A stretch of 64,000 nt of DNA from Sulfitobacter faviae (GCF_029870955.1 NZ_PGFQ01000001.1:496001-560000); one strand, 5' to 3'. Shown: positions 45,797 through 55,738, numbered from the stretch's first letter. Made by a program: numbers and translations. The notes: generated by a model not told the origin, from the sequence alone.

Positions 45797-46278
45797 CTTG
45801 GCACTCCAATTTATGCGACGTGCTTGTCGCCAAGGTTGAGTTGTGAGACAGTGCCAGAAGAGACCTGCGGGGCGGGCGAAAGCGTGGAAACTGGTGCCCG
45901 TCCTGCACCCTGACTTTTGTCTTGTGGTAAAGACAATATTAGAGACAATGACGAAACTTCCTATCCCGCCACCATCTGGTTTATGTGGATAAACTCTCCA
46001 GCTACGCTGAGCCCCCGCCAAGCTATTGAAATGCCCATTTTTTTAACTCCCATTTGGGAATGAGGCGTTAGCTCCGAGAAGTGGTAATCCCACATCCCCC
46101 CACAATCCCACAGGAAAGACCGGGTGATAAGCCTCGCGAAGGCTTCAACTTATAAAGTATTAGGCAGCGGCTATCTCAGAAAAATGTGGGAATGTGGGAT
46201 GCGATCCGTGTGGAACGTGCCACCCGCGATCCTAATATTCTCCGTGGTCATTACGTTTTTCGAGTAAAGATTCGGTTA

Positions 46279-47109
46279 GGCTCAGGACTCATAGCCAGTA
46301 GATGACAGTAGCGGCGAGAGCGATGGCTGAGAGGAAGACCTTTGGGCATCGGTCGTAGCGGGTGGCAACGCGCCGCCAGTCCTTGAGTCTACCGAACATG
46401 ATCTCGATCCGGTTGCGGCGTTTGTAGCGGCGCTTGTCATACTTCACCGTCGCCTTTCTCTGTTTTCGTCCGGGGATGCAGGCGCGTATCCCCTTGTCTT
46501 TTAGTGCTTCTCGGAACCAATCGGCGTCGTAGCCGCGATCTCCGAGCAGCCAATCGACATCCGGAAGACTATCGCAAAGCGCCCGCGCACCTATGTAGTC
46601 GCTCACCTGTCCTGCCGTTACGAACAGGTTGAGTGGGCGCCCCCGGCTATCGCAGATTGCATGAAGTTTGGTATTCATGCCGCCTTTGGTTCGTCCAATC
46701 AGACGTCCACGCCCCCCTTTTTGACGCCCAAACTGGACGCTGTGCGATGAGCCTTCAGGTAGGTAGCATCGATCATCACGGTATTCTTTTCGCTGTGCTC
46801 GGCGGCCAGTCCTACCATCATCTGTGCGAAGATGCCTTTATCGCTCCAACGCTTCCAGCGGTTATAGAGCGTCTTGTGGGGGCCATACTCCTTAGGCGCA
46901 TCTCGCCATCGCAAACCATTGCGATTGATGAAAATAATCCCGCTTAAAACCCGCCGATCATCGACACGTGGTTTGCCATGGGATTTCGGAAAGTAGGGCT
47001 CCAGCCGCGCCATCTGCGCATCGCTCAGCCAGAAAAGATCAGACATATCACCGCTCCGTTTTTGGACGGTGAATCATGCGGCTCCACGATAATCAATGGG
47101 TCCTGAGCC
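46279..47109 (-). mobile_element. Complete IS5-family element (IS427-type), 831 bp
   Basis: Ends are GGCTCAGGACTCAT on the left and the reverse of GGCTCAGGACCCAT on the right, one mismatch, flanked by a TA duplication (46277-46278 and 47110-47111). Size, TA target and two-frame transposase fit the IS427 group. It interrupts the right copy of the large repeat, so it arrived after the duplication. Confidence 0.88.
46289..47046 (-). CDS. IS5-family transposase made by programmed frameshifting
   Basis: Frame one (47046 to 46699, 115 residues) starts 'MSDLFWLSDAQMARLEPYFP', with 'RWRDAPKEYGPHKTLYNRWK' and an Asp in 'VMIDATYLKAHR'. The second frame (ending 46289) has 'TKLHAICDSRGRPLNLFVT', 'WLLGDRGYDADWFREAL' (Asp) and 'YKRRNRIEIMFGRLKDWRR' (Glu), completing the DDE triad. 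The frames meet at AAAAAGGGGGG, a slippery run of the kind IS427 elements use to make the full-length protein. Both halves are otherwise intact, so the IS may be active. Confidence 0.9.
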
Positions 47110-47185
47110 TAGGCAGTTGCCATGAACGCAGCCTGCATCAAAGCAGATTTAGGCTCACCGGACAGACGGAGCGTCGGAATTCCTC

Positions 47186-47626
47186 CGACCATTGCTCCTA
47201 GCGTGATGTTACTCGCGGCGGACCGGATGCTTTCGACGGGCCGAGCTGTTCGGCGGTCTGAGTTGCAGGCGGCCTCCCGTTTCACTAGACACCCATGCGG
47301 CTTGTGTGTTGGCCTTAATAAATTGGGGCGGCGAGCACCATGCAATCCTTAAGCCCCCGGAGGCGAGCTAAGGTGTCCGGTTGAAATGGAGGCCAGTTCA
47401 AAGATACGGGAAGCGCGCTTTCTATCGAACTAAGGATAGCCGCGCTATTCTTCTTTGCAGTTTGTAAACCTTCAATACCAGTGAGCGCAGGCCAATGACG
47501 CTGCCACAATAATCCCATTGGAGTTGCGACTTTCGTGAATTCGTTACGCAGCAATGTTAGGCGGGATTCTAGGCTAAATCCCCATATTGATTTCTGCCTT
47601 CCGCAACGCCGACCACTTTGTTTCGC
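47186..47626 (-). other. About 440 bp without a supported gene
   Basis: A 79-codon minus-strand frame (47315-47554) has reasonable composition but no ribosome-binding site or known domain, and may be a remnant. The rest is intergenic DNA between the IS-split repeat and the benzoate block. Confidence 0.4.
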
Positions 47627-48826
47627 TCAGTGGTTCCCCAAGCGCCTTGCGGCTTTAGTGAGAAAATGCACAACAATTCCGACGATGACACCCCAGAACG
47701 CGGCGCCGATTCCAAAAAGACTGGCGCCAGATGCGGTAAACATGAAGGTCAGAATGCCGGCCTGAGGATCGTCCGAGTTTAACGTATCAAGGGTGAACTT
47801 CATGATCGGCTGCAGTAGGGCAAGACCCGCCAACAATGCGATGAGCGCAGAGGGTAGGATGATCAAAAGGTCGATGATACTTCCCGAAAACAGGCCGCCG
47901 AGGCAGAAAAACACGCCGCAGGAGATGCCCGCGACATAACGGCGGCTCGGGTCGGGGTGGCTGTCTGGCCCCGCACAGAATGCTGCTGTGATTGACGCCA
48001 ACGCCGTCGTGATACCGCCCATTAGCGCTGCGATGACGGATACCATAGCCCCCGCGATCAAGATGGGGTTGGCCGATATCCCATACCCATTCGCCCGCAA
48101 AATCGCCATTCCCGGAAGATACTGACCACTGAGCGTGGTGATCAGCAAAGGCAGCGCGAGACTGAGCATGGCTTGGGTGGAGAACTGAGGCGCTACGAAC
48201 TCTGGACTGGCGAATGTGGCCTCTAATCGGCCAATCGAGGCATCGTAGAAGACCGCGCTTACCAACATGGCCGCGATTAACAGAATAAGCATCGCATAGC
48301 GGGGAAGAAGCGTGGTGCCGAGGGCGAAAACGAGGACGAGCACGGCCACAGCTGCAGGATCCGTTGCGAGCCCTCCCGCAGCCCTGAGGCCAAACCCGAA
48401 CAATATGCCTGCCATCATCCCATTCGTCACCGAGGCAGGCAGAAAGCTCACCAGCCGTTCAAAAACCCCTGTGATCCCGATCAACAGCAACGTAGCGGCG
48501 ACGACCAGATAGGCGCCCACCATTTCCGCAAGTGACATCGATTGGCCTAGGCCGAGCAAAAGCACGGTGCCCGGCGCCGACCATGCCATTGCCAAGGGCA
48601 TGCGGTACCAAAGGCTCAACCCGATGCTCGAGATGCCTGCGGCAAGCGAAATCGCAAAGACCCACGAAGAGAAGCTGTCTTTTGAGACACCCATTGCCTC
48701 TGCCGCGCTGAGATAGATGAGCAAAGGACCAGCATAGGAGACCAGAACAGCCAAGAACCCCGCCCCTATAGCGGAGCCCGACAGATCACCCAAACCGGGC
48801 CGAGGGCTGTGCGCCACATCAGACAT
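47627..48826 (-). CDS. benE: Benzoate/H+ symporter BenE
   Basis: A 399-residue inner-membrane protein with about 12 hydrophobic segments. Family features include 'GFLAVLVSYAGPLLIYLSAA' (residues 20-40), 'LAMAWSAPGTVLLLG', 'GMMAGILFGFGLRAAGG', 'TTLSGQYLPGMAILRANGY' and 'GGITTALASITAAFCAG'. BenE imports benzoate with protons. It fits the neighbouring catechol genes and BenA/BenC/BenD/CatB genes at 58-62 kb. AAGGGG before the ATG at 48826 sets the start. Confidence 0.93.
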   Translation of the reverse strand: MSDVAHSPRPGLGDLSGSAIGAGFLAVLVSYAGPLLIYLSAAEAMGVSKDSFSSWVFAISLAAGISSIGLSLWYRMPLAMAWSAPGTVLLLGLGQSMSLAEMVGAYLVVAATLLLIGITGVFERLVSFLPASVTNGMMAGILFGFGLRAAGGLATDPAAVAVLVLVFALGTTLLPRYAMLILLIAAMLVSAVFYDASIGRLEATFASPEFVAPQFSTQAMLSLALPLLITTLSGQYLPGMAILRANGYGISANPILIAGAMVSVIAALMGGITTALASITAAFCAGPDSHPDPSRRYVAGISCGVFFCLGGLFSGSIIDLLIILPSALIALLAGLALLQPIMKFTLDTLNSDDPQAGILTFMFTASGASLFGIGAAFWGVIVGIVVHFLTKAARRLGNH

Positions 48827-48862
48827 ATTGCCCCTTTCGATGAGTCCCGTCACCGCGATAGC

Positions 48863-49720
48863 TTAGGCAACCACAGCATCTAAATTGGCGACCTTATCTA
48901 AAGCCTCTACAAAGAAGGGACGAAACCCTTCTGGGTGCTCGCTCATAGGGAAATGTCCAAGCTCATCCATAACGGACAGGGTCGCACCCGGAATTGCCTT
49001 TGCAGTACGCGCGGCATCCTCTGGGGTACAGGTCAGATCATAGGCTCCGACGATGATATGCACCGGCGTGCGGTCTGTATCGATCTGCGGCAATCGCGCG
49101 ATGAGACTGTCGTCCTTGGTGTAAAAGCTCAGGTCGCCGCGGAATACGCCGGGGCCACTTTGCATGAACATCCAAAGCGTATTCGCTCGCTCCGCCGACG
49201 GCGCATAGGGGGAGATATTGGCCGAGACCAATGCGGCACCCATCTCTCCGCCATGGGCATCGGGGCGGTGGAACCAGTCAATGTCGTACCACGCAGGCTG
49301 GAAATCTGAGGCTTCGATGGCGATGAAACCGCTGAACTTTTCAGGATGCAGAGCGGCAAGCTGCAATGCAATACGCCCCCCCATTGAACAGCCCGCAAGG
49401 ATAGGACGATCCAGCCCCAGCCCCTCGATCAACGTGAGGATCGTTTCGATATATGCTTCGGTGGTGAGGAGGTATTCCTCGGTTTCGAACCCTTCGGGCG
49501 GCAAGGATTTCCCGTGCCAGGGCATGTCAAATGCGATTAATCGGTTTGCAGCGGTAATTTCGGCATCGTTGAGCAGATGGCGCCATTGCCGCGTATCAGC
49601 TCCCGCTGTGTGTAGGCAAAGTACAGGGCGGCCCTGTCCGGCTTCTTCAAAATAGATGCGTCGGGCGGCGCCTGCGACCTCAATGGTAACGTAGCGGCCA
49701 GTGATCGGTTCGATGCTCAT
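48863..49720 (-). CDS. Alpha/beta hydrolase
   Basis: A 285-residue alpha/beta hydrolase. The nucleophile elbow is 'LAGCSMGGRIALQLAAL' (Ser about residue 110), the acid is in 'VGAYDLTCTPEDA', and the His is in 'DELGHFPMSEHPE'. 'LCLHTAGADTRQWRHLL' is the oxyanion region. In a benzoate/catechol cluster it could be the 3-oxoadipate enol-lactonase (CatD), but the unusual 'TAGADTR' start and coupling to the gene at 49717 leave this open. It overlaps that gene by 4 bp. Confidence 0.85.
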   Translation of the reverse strand: MSIEPITGRYVTIEVAGAARRIYFEEAGQGRPVLCLHTAGADTRQWRHLLNDAEITAANRLIAFDMPWHGKSLPPEGFETEEYLLTTEAYIETILTLIEGLGLDRPILAGCSMGGRIALQLAALHPEKFSGFIAIEASDFQPAWYDIDWFHRPDAHGGEMGAALVSANISPYAPSAERANTLWMFMQSGPGVFRGDLSFYTKDDSLIARLPQIDTDRTPVHIIVGAYDLTCTPEDAARTAKAIPGATLSVMDELGHFPMSEHPEGFRPFFVEALDKVANLDAVVA

Positions 49721-50139
49721 GCTGTGACGCCCTCCTGCGCACGTGGGATGCCTAGAACTTCCTTAAAGAAACGAAGATTTTTCACGAGACACAGGATGTC
49801 GCCATCAATTCGCCCCCGTCCTATCTTCACCAGACCGAAAATGTCATGAAATCCCGGCTCGGGCCGCGCCTGCCAGAATTTATCCAATGCTTCCGCGTCG
49901 GTGCGAAGCGCGAAGCGCCAAGGGGTTTTCCGGCTCGGGCCTTCTTCGATCCGGGCAATCTGTCCCTTGTCGAAGGACAGGTAGTATTCGTCGCCATCCA
50001 CTTCGATGAGGACAGTTTCAGAGAAGAGCAGCCCGAGCTGCAAAAGATGCGGCGACGTCGCAAGTGTGGCCTGAATACGCTTAAAATTCTCGATCACCTG
50101 AGCCTCCCATACATTCGCAGGATGCAAGCTTGGTGCCAT
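49717..50139 (-). CDS. Conserved hypothetical protein, possibly SCP2-like
   Basis: A 140-residue protein starting MAPSLHPANVWEAQVIENFK. 'VLIEVDGDEYYLSFDKGQI', 'SRKTPWRFALRTDAEALDKF' and a final helix ('KIGRGRIDGDILCLVKNLRF') recall the strand-rich SCP2 sterol-binding fold, but this is only a resemblance. AAGGGG precedes the ATG. Coupled (ATGA) to the alpha/beta hydrolase and divergent from the intradiol dioxygenase gene, it probably assists that pathway. Confidence 0.7.
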   Translation of the reverse strand: MAPSLHPANVWEAQVIENFKRIQATLATSPHLLQLGLLFSETVLIEVDGDEYYLSFDKGQIARIEEGPSRKTPWRFALRTDAEALDKFWQARPEPGFHDIFGLVKIGRGRIDGDILCLVKNLRFFKEVLGIPRAQEGVTA

Positions 50140-50341
50140 GATCACCCCTTTGCGCGCCATGCCACCGGAGGTATGGGGTAATACTTTAAAACAGGTACCT
50201 CCGCTCAGCGCGCTCCGCGCTGTGCGGTATCACTCAATACCAAGACAGGCATTGGGCAAAGCAGCTCGATCGCGGATGCTCGGTCCGATGGGGACGCACT
50301 GCACGCGCAGATCGCTCCTAGACTGCCAGGAGGAGGAAACC
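50140..50341 (+). promoter_or_regulatory. Divergent promoter region of the catechol genes
   Basis: A 202-bp intergenic stretch between the leftward SCP2-like/hydrolase/BenE genes and the rightward dioxygenase gene. It likely carries the binding site of the LysR regulator encoded at 51313; no exact operator can be assigned by eye. AGGAGGA at its right end is the dioxygenase ribosome-binding site. Confidence 0.4.
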
Positions 50342-51217
50342 ATGGGCATCGTTAATCAAGACAACATCACCGCCGTCGTGACAGAGAGCCTCGGAAAGCA
50401 CGGGGATATTACCGGCCGTGAGCGCGAAATTGCAGCATCAATGATCAAGCACCTGCACGGTTTCATTAAGGATGTGAAACTCCAGCACCACGAGTTCCTC
50501 GCCGCTTGCGACTACCTCGCGCGCGCGGGCAAGCTGTGCGATGACAACCGGCAGGAATTCATCCTGCTGGGCGACATCTTGGGTCTCGAAGTCCTTGTCG
50601 ACATGATGACTAACCCGGTCGAAGGCAAAGAGAGTGAATCCACTGTGCTCGGCCCCTTCTATCGCGAGAACCCACCGGTTCTGCCCAAGGGCGCATCGAT
50701 CATTCAAAAACACTTTGAAAACGAAGAAACCGTCTTTTTCGAAGGTCACATCAAAGACGAAAATGGCAATGGCATCGCCGGCGTGACGCTCGACGTATGG
50801 GAAGACGCGCCCAACGGTATTTACGAGAATCTTGACCCCGACCAACCGGAATACAACCTGCGGGGCCGTTTCGAGACGGATGAGAACGGTCATTACGCCT
50901 TCATCGCCGTGCGTCCGGTCCCCTACCCCATTCCCGATGATGAAACCGCCGGCGAGTTGCTGCGCTTTATGGGCCACCACCCGAACCGCCCCGGCCATAT
51001 GCACTTCATGATCTCAAAAGATGGCTATCGACCGCTAATCAGCCAGATCTACGATGCTGACAGTGCGTGGCTTGACGATGACAGTGTCTTTGCCGTGAAA
51101 GAAAGCCTGATCGGAAAGTTCAACCCCGCTAGCCAAGACTTGGGCACGGATCTGCATTTCGAGTTCGATTTTGTCCTCAAAGAAGGTGCGGTTTCGCAGG
51201 CCGTGGCCGCCGAGTAA
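50342..51217 (+). CDS. catA: Intradiol ring-cleavage dioxygenase (catechol or hydroxyquinol 1,2-dioxygenase)
   Basis: A 291-residue non-haem Fe(III) dioxygenase. Residues 1-95 are the helical linker domain ('CDDNRQEFILLGDILGLEVL'). The catalytic part has 'ESTVLGPFYRENPP', Tyr ligands in 'NGIYENLDPDQPEYNLRGRF' and 'RPVPYPIPDDE', and His ligands in 'HHPNRPGHMHFMIS'. It opens catechol to cis,cis-muconate. The 'STVLGPFY' wording is also frequent in hydroxyquinol dioxygenases; nearby ben genes and catB favour catechol. The ATG follows AGGAGGA. A strong terminator follows. Confidence 0.9.
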   Translation: MGIVNQDNITAVVTESLGKHGDITGREREIAASMIKHLHGFIKDVKLQHHEFLAACDYLARAGKLCDDNRQEFILLGDILGLEVLVDMMTNPVEGKESESTVLGPFYRENPPVLPKGASIIQKHFENEETVFFEGHIKDENGNGIAGVTLDVWEDAPNGIYENLDPDQPEYNLRGRFETDENGHYAFIAVRPVPYPIPDDETAGELLRFMGHHPNRPGHMHFMISKDGYRPLISQIYDADSAWLDDDSVFAVKESLIGKFNPASQDLGTDLHFEFDFVLKEGAVSQAVAAE

Positions 51218-51240
51218 TCTTTCACACCTCCCTGTGAACT

Positions 51241-51268
51241 GGCCCCCGTGCTTCGGGGGCCTTTTTTT
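51241..51268 (+). terminator. Intrinsic terminator after catA
   Basis: An 8-bp perfect stem (GGCCCCCG / CGGGGGCC) with a TGCTT loop and seven T begins 24 bases after the dioxygenase stop. Confidence 0.9.
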
Positions 51269-51312
51269 GTGGGTGGGGATCACATATCATCAGCCTTCGG
51301 GGGAGCGTCACA

Positions 51313-52212
51313 ATGAATTTCAAGCAGCTCAGCTACTTTATCGCCGTGGCGGAGGAGCTTCATTTTGGCCGCGCCGCAGAGCGTCTGGACATGGCGCAGC
51401 CGCCTTTGAGCCGCCAGATTAAGCAATTGGAAGAAGACCTCGGCGCGGTGCTTTTCAATCGGGGTCGAAGTTCCATCAGCCTGACACAGGCCGGTGAACG
51501 GCTCCTTCATCGCGGCAAATCGATCATCGCTCAGTTGGATGATACGCGGTTGGAGTTGCGCCGCCTCGGCCAAGGGGCAGAAGGCAGATTACGGATTGGT
51601 TTCGTCGGGTCGGCGACCTATGGGATTTTGCCCAATATTATCAGGTCCTACCGCGCCAACTACCCTGACGTTAACCTCAGCCTCATCCCCATGAACAACG
51701 CGGATCTTCAACGTGCTCTGGTGTCGCGCGAATTGGACGTGGTGTTTGCCCGGCCCACTCTTAGAGACCCGGAGTTTCTCTCGAAGCATCTTGCCGAGGA
51801 AAAACTGATCCTCGCCCTCCCTGATGTCGTCGATACCGGAGGGCGCACGGTTGCCCGGCTTGAAAGATTGATGACCCACAACCTCATTTTATACCCAGAA
51901 CGGCCCCGCCCAAGCTATGCCGATATGGTCCTCAATGCGGTCAAGGAGGCAGGCTTTGAAGCGCCTCTCAGGTTGTGGTGCATGGATTTGCAGACAGCCC
52001 TCAGCCTCGTGGCCGTAGGCGAAGGGGTCTGCATCGTGCCTCAGTCCGTCTCAAGCGCACCGCGCAAGGGCATGAAGTTTCTCAAAATCGAACCCGAAAT
52101 TGCGCGCACCGAGTTGTCAGTAAATTACCGGCTCGATGATCAGGGGGTTCATGTCAAAAACTTCGTCAATGTCGCCCAAAAGGTTGCCAGACACAGCCCT
52201 CTGAAGAAGTAG
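51313..52212 (+). CDS. LysR family regulator (CatR/BenM-like position)
   Basis: A 299-residue LysR protein. The helix-turn-helix occupies residues 1-60 ('QLSYFIAVAEELHFGRAAER', 'AQPPLSRQIKQLEEDLGAVL'), the effector domain begins 'GRLRIGFVGSATYGILPNII'. It sits just after the dioxygenase terminator and likely responds to muconate or benzoate, controlling the ben/cat genes (inference). Confidence 0.92.
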   Translation: MNFKQLSYFIAVAEELHFGRAAERLDMAQPPLSRQIKQLEEDLGAVLFNRGRSSISLTQAGERLLHRGKSIIAQLDDTRLELRRLGQGAEGRLRIGFVGSATYGILPNIIRSYRANYPDVNLSLIPMNNADLQRALVSRELDVVFARPTLRDPEFLSKHLAEEKLILALPDVVDTGGRTVARLERLMTHNLILYPERPRPSYADMVLNAVKEAGFEAPLRLWCMDLQTALSLVAVGEGVCIVPQSVSSAPRKGMKFLKIEPEIARTELSVNYRLDDQGVHVKNFVNVAQKVARHSPLKK

Positions 52213-52254
52213 GTTGAGGCCAGCCCCGTCGTAAGCCCAGGCCTGCCCCCTGCA

Positions 52255-52953
52255 TCACACGCCAAGCCAAGTATGCTGAACCTCTTCGTCTGCCCTGATC
52301 TCGGCTGAGGTGCCGGACCAAACGATCTGTCCCTTTCCAACGACCACGACATCGTCCGCCAATGATGTGGCAAACCCAAAGTTCTGCTCGACAATGACCA
52401 TCGACAGACCGGCGTCTCGCAGTTCTTGCAGCTTATCATGTAACAGTTTGACGATGATCGGCGCCAACCCTTCGGTCGGCTCATCGAGTATCAGGAGTTT
52501 CGGGTTCATCAGCAGACCGCGCGCAATCGCCAGCATCTGTTGCTCACCGCCCGATAACTGAGCACCGCCGTTATCCATGCGTTCTTCGAGCCGGGGGAAA
52601 ACCTCCAGCACGCGCTCCATTGTCCATTCGGCCTCCGGCCCACCGAACCGCTTGGCCGCAAGCTCGAGGTTTTCGCGCACTGTCAGAGACGGAAAAATAT
52701 CGCGCGTTTCAGGGACATAGGCGATCCCGGCCTTGGCAATATCAAAAGGCTGGGCGGCAATCGGTTTGCCATCAAAAACGATGTCTCCTGACTTTAGCGG
52801 CAGCAGCCCCATGATCGTCTTTAACGTTGTGGACTTGCCTGCTCCGTTGCGCCCGAGCACGGCCAGTACCCGGCCCCGCTGCGCGCTTAACGAAACACCA
52901 TAGAGAACCTGAGTCTCACCATAGCCGGACTCGACAGCATTGAGTTCAAGCAT
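52255..52953 (-). CDS. livF: Branched-chain amino acid-type ABC transporter ATP-binding protein (LivF), second set
   Basis: A 232-residue ABC ATPase with Walker A 'GRNGAGKSTTLKT', 'IAYVPETRDIFPSL' (LivF hallmark), signature 'QLSGGEQQMLAIARGL' and Walker B 'LLILDEPTEGLAP'. It powers the second Liv-type importer, whose gene order on the minus strand is binding protein, livH, livM, livG, livF. It overlaps livG by 8 bp. Located between catA's regulator and the ben genes, it may import benzoate or a relative (inference). Confidence 0.93.
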   Translation of the reverse strand: MLELNAVESGYGETQVLYGVSLSAQRGRVLAVLGRNGAGKSTTLKTIMGLLPLKSGDIVFDGKPIAAQPFDIAKAGIAYVPETRDIFPSLTVRENLELAAKRFGGPEAEWTMERVLEVFPRLEERMDNGGAQLSGGEQQMLAIARGLLMNPKLLILDEPTEGLAPIIVKLLHDKLQELRDAGLSMVIVEQNFGFATSLADDVVVVGKGQIVWSGTSAEIRADEEVQHTWLGV

Positions 52954-53689
52954 CTTCCCAACTCCCCAGATAAATCTCTTTTAACATACGCGATCCCCGC
53001 GCCTCTTCCGGCAGACCGTCAAAGACCATCTCGCCGTAGTTCAGCACGGTGATCGTATCCGCAACGTCGAACGCCAAATCCATGTCGTGCTCAATAATGA
53101 GCATCGTCAGATCACGAGGCAAATTATTGAGCAGATCGTGAAATCCTTTGGCCATCTCCGGCCCCACGCCGCTGGTGGGTTCATCCATCAACAGCACGAG
53201 CGGCCGCGTGGCTAGCGCTACGCCGACTTCAAGCTGCCTTCGCACCCCGTAGCTGATTTCTGACACTCTAGCATCGAGATAGGGCAGTACATTAACCTGT
53301 TCGGCAACTTCTGCGACAATCTCGCGGACCTCCGGTTTTGCAAGGCTGTCTGAGAACAGGCGCGTCGCGTGCCCGGTATGAACTGCCGCGGCCAGCCCCA
53401 GATTGTCCCGGACGGTCAGCCCATCGAAAAGTGTATTTTTCTGGTAGCTGCGCGACAGACCGCGACGAACCCGTTTGGCAACCGGCAGCGTGGTTACATC
53501 CTCGCCCGCAAGATGAATGCTCCCGCTGCTCGGGGTCAGTTCACCGACCAGCTGATTGAATAACGTCGTTTTACCTGCGCCGTTTGGGCCGAGGATCACC
53601 CGACGTTCGCCGCGCTCCAGCTTCAGGGACACATCCCGCGTCACATGGACTGCACCGAAACTCTTGTTAAGATTACGTGTCTCAAGCAT
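52946..53689 (-). CDS. livG: Branched-chain amino acid-type ABC transporter ATP-binding protein (LivG), second set
   Basis: A 247-residue ABC ATPase with Walker A 'GPNGAGKTTLFNQL', 'RRGLSRSYQKNTLFDGLT', signature 'EISYGVRRQLEVGVAL' (divergent from LSGGQ, as in many LivG) and Walker B 'LVLLMDEPTSGVGP', with switch His in 'LIIEHDMDLAF'. It overlaps livM and livF by 8 bp each. Confidence 0.92.
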   Translation of the reverse strand: MLETRNLNKSFGAVHVTRDVSLKLERGERRVILGPNGAGKTTLFNQLVGELTPSSGSIHLAGEDVTTLPVAKRVRRGLSRSYQKNTLFDGLTVRDNLGLAAAVHTGHATRLFSDSLAKPEVREIVAEVAEQVNVLPYLDARVSEISYGVRRQLEVGVALATRPLVLLMDEPTSGVGPEMAKGFHDLLNNLPRDLTMLIIEHDMDLAFDVADTITVLNYGEMVFDGLPEEARGSRMLKEIYLGSWEDA

Positions 53690-54683
53690 CGCTTACAGTC
53701 TCCCGTGTCACGTGATTGTGCGGTATCTTCGTGTCTCGGCGGTTTTGCCAGATAACCCAGCGCCCCTCGAGCCAACCATAGATCCCATTTGCCCGGCTCA
53801 TCACCACAGCGATGAGGACAACGCCCACCACAAGGTGCCAATAGGTGGTGACAGCGCTCAGTTCATGCTTGAGCAAGACAAAGGCTACGGCGCCCACCAG
53901 TGGACCCACCAAGGTGCCTAATCCACCGAGTATAACCACAACAAGCGCCTCGCCTGACACGGTCCAGCCAAGCAGGCCGGGCGAGATATACATGATATGC
54001 TGAGCCGTCAGCGCCCCTGCGAGGCCGGCAATCATGCCCGACAGACCGAAGACGTCCGCCTTAACCCGCCAGACCGTCAGCCCAAGCGCCCGCATGCGTT
54101 GTTCGTTATGCATGACGCCCGTCAGCGAACGGCCAAGACCCGACCGCAAGATCAGGACCGACATCAAGTAAACCCCTGCTAGCATCGCCAGACAGAACAA
54201 GGCAAAGCTGCGGCTGTCGTTAAGGTCAACGCCGATTATGCTGAGGTCGAGACGCGAGATGCCGCCCAGCCCGTCGTCCCCCCAAAGAGGGGCGCTTCGA
54301 AGATATAGGAATAGGCCATCTGACCGAAAGCAAGCGTGGCCATGATGAAGTAAATCCCATGGCTGCGCGAACAAACCGCACCAATCACCCAAGCAGCCGC
54401 GCCCGTAATGACAATCGCCACGCCCATGGCCATCAACGGTGTCGCCCCAAATTGGGTGGAAAGAAGCGTGAAGGCGTAGGCCCCACCCCATCAGAGCGCC
54501 ATGGCAAAGCGAAACCATACCGCCAAAGCCCGCGACGATATCGAGCGCCAGAACAAGCATGGCAAGGATCAAAATCTCGGTCAGGACCTCAAGGCCGAAA
54601 TACTCTGCGGCAAAGGCCTGAAACAGCGCGCCGCCCAAGAGCATGAGCAAGACTATGTAGCGAAGCGTATTGTGGCTGAACAT
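53682..54683 (-). pseudogene. livM: LivM permease, copy with an out-of-frame middle
   Basis: The frame is open for 333 residues, with a correct LivM start ('MFSHNTLRYIVLLMLLGGAL') and a correct second half ('YISPGLLGWTVSGEALVVVILGG' in parts, ending near livG). Between about residues 66 and 146 it is translated in the wrong frame: the other copy reads 'GVGAYAFTLLSTQFGATPLM' there. Two C losses (near 54482-54490) start the shift and one loss near 54285 ends it. The gene is likely intact in nature; it is the only copy with the true 3' end. Confidence 0.8.
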
Positions 54684-55738
54684 CAGCTTATCCTTTCGCT
54701 GGGAAGAGGCCCGGCTTGATCACGAGGACCGCAGCCAAGAGCGCGTAAATGAGAACGGAGGCCAGCTGCGGGGCGAGCACAGCGCCAAAAGTCTGGACGC
54801 AGCCATAGATCAGTGACCCGGCGATAGCGCCTTTAAGCGAGCCAAGCCACCGATCACGATCACGATCAACGTCGGGATCAGAATTTGCAGCCCCATATCA
54901 GGTGTGACACTCAGCAACGGTGCGGCCACCGCCCCTGCCAAGCCTGCGAGCGCACAGCCGACGCAGAAAACAATGAAAAACAGCCGCTCAACGTTTATCC
55001 CCAAGCAGGCGGCCATCACGTCGTTATCGACCCCGCTCGGATCATCGCACCAATTTGTGTGCGCCGCAGGACAAAACCCAAGGCGGCCAAGACTGCAAAA
55101 CCAAGGACGATGATGAAGAGCCGATACGTCGGGTATTCCACCCCAAGAAGCGCCGTGCGCCCTTGGAAAATGTCGGGCACCGCAATGCCAAGAGCCAGAT
55201 CGCCCCAGAAGATGCGCGTGAGGTCGAGCAGTGCGAAGATCAATCCAAAGGTGACCAGAACTTGCGCCATCGGACCGGATTTGCGCATTCGTTTGATCAA
55301 TCCTGAATACAGCAGCATGCCGACCCGGCGACCGCAACCGGCGCGAGGAAAAACCAGCCAGTAGCCACCTACCGCCGCGAGGGATGCTGCGAAATAGGCA
55401 CCAACCGCGTAGAGCGATCCGTGCGCGAGATTCACGAAATGCATCAGCCCAAGATGACAGTCAGGCCGATGGAAAGAAGAAACAATAGCATGGAAAGCTG
55501 CAACGCATTCAGCGCCTGAAGTATCCAAAAGCCAAGGTCGTGTGACATGAGATGCCCTCTTTGTTGGAAAGAGCCGGCGCACCGGTGCGGCCGGGCTACT
55601 GGCATTAGTTTGAAACGGGAGCCATCTCACAGCCGTTGGCTGGGTCCGCTTCTGCGGGAAGCTTTGCCAACACCTTTTGCGTCTGCCCGCCATCGCCTGC
55701 GACCGTTTCATAGACATAGATCGGCTGACGATATTGTT
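53963..55738 (+). repeat. Tandem 1.78 kb direct repeat, left unit
   Basis: This 1776-base unit repeats at 55739-57527 (1789 bases). It spans the 3' tail of the binding-protein gene, all of livH and the first two thirds of livM. The 13-base length difference is fully explained by 13 deleted bases that I located in this unit. I saw no substitutions. Confidence 0.88.
54688..55548 (-). pseudogene. livH: LivH permease, degraded tandem copy
   Basis: Nine bases shorter than the intact livH at 56466-57335 and otherwise the same by eye. Differences are one-base losses in runs near 54843, 55033, 55325, 55350 (two) and 55449, plus a three-base loss near 54712. The frame is broken several times, so it encodes no full permease. 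It belongs to the left half of a 1.78 kb direct repeat. Confidence 0.85.

Larger units (their letters stand above)
45545..47185 (+). repeat. Large direct repeat, right copy, split by an IS5 element
   Basis: Matches 24505-25325 in the same orientation. The copy runs 45545-46278, is interrupted by the IS5-family element at 46279-47109, and resumes with GGCAGTTGCCATGAACGCAG. Removing the IS and one TA restores collinearity with the left copy. The non-coding part keeps GGAAAGACCGGGTGATAAGC and AATGTGGGAATGTGGGA. Confidence 0.8.

Noticed and set aside
53682..54683. LivM read as an intact 333-residue protein
   Set aside because: About 80 residues in the middle are in the wrong frame compared with the duplicate copy; the open frame is accidental.
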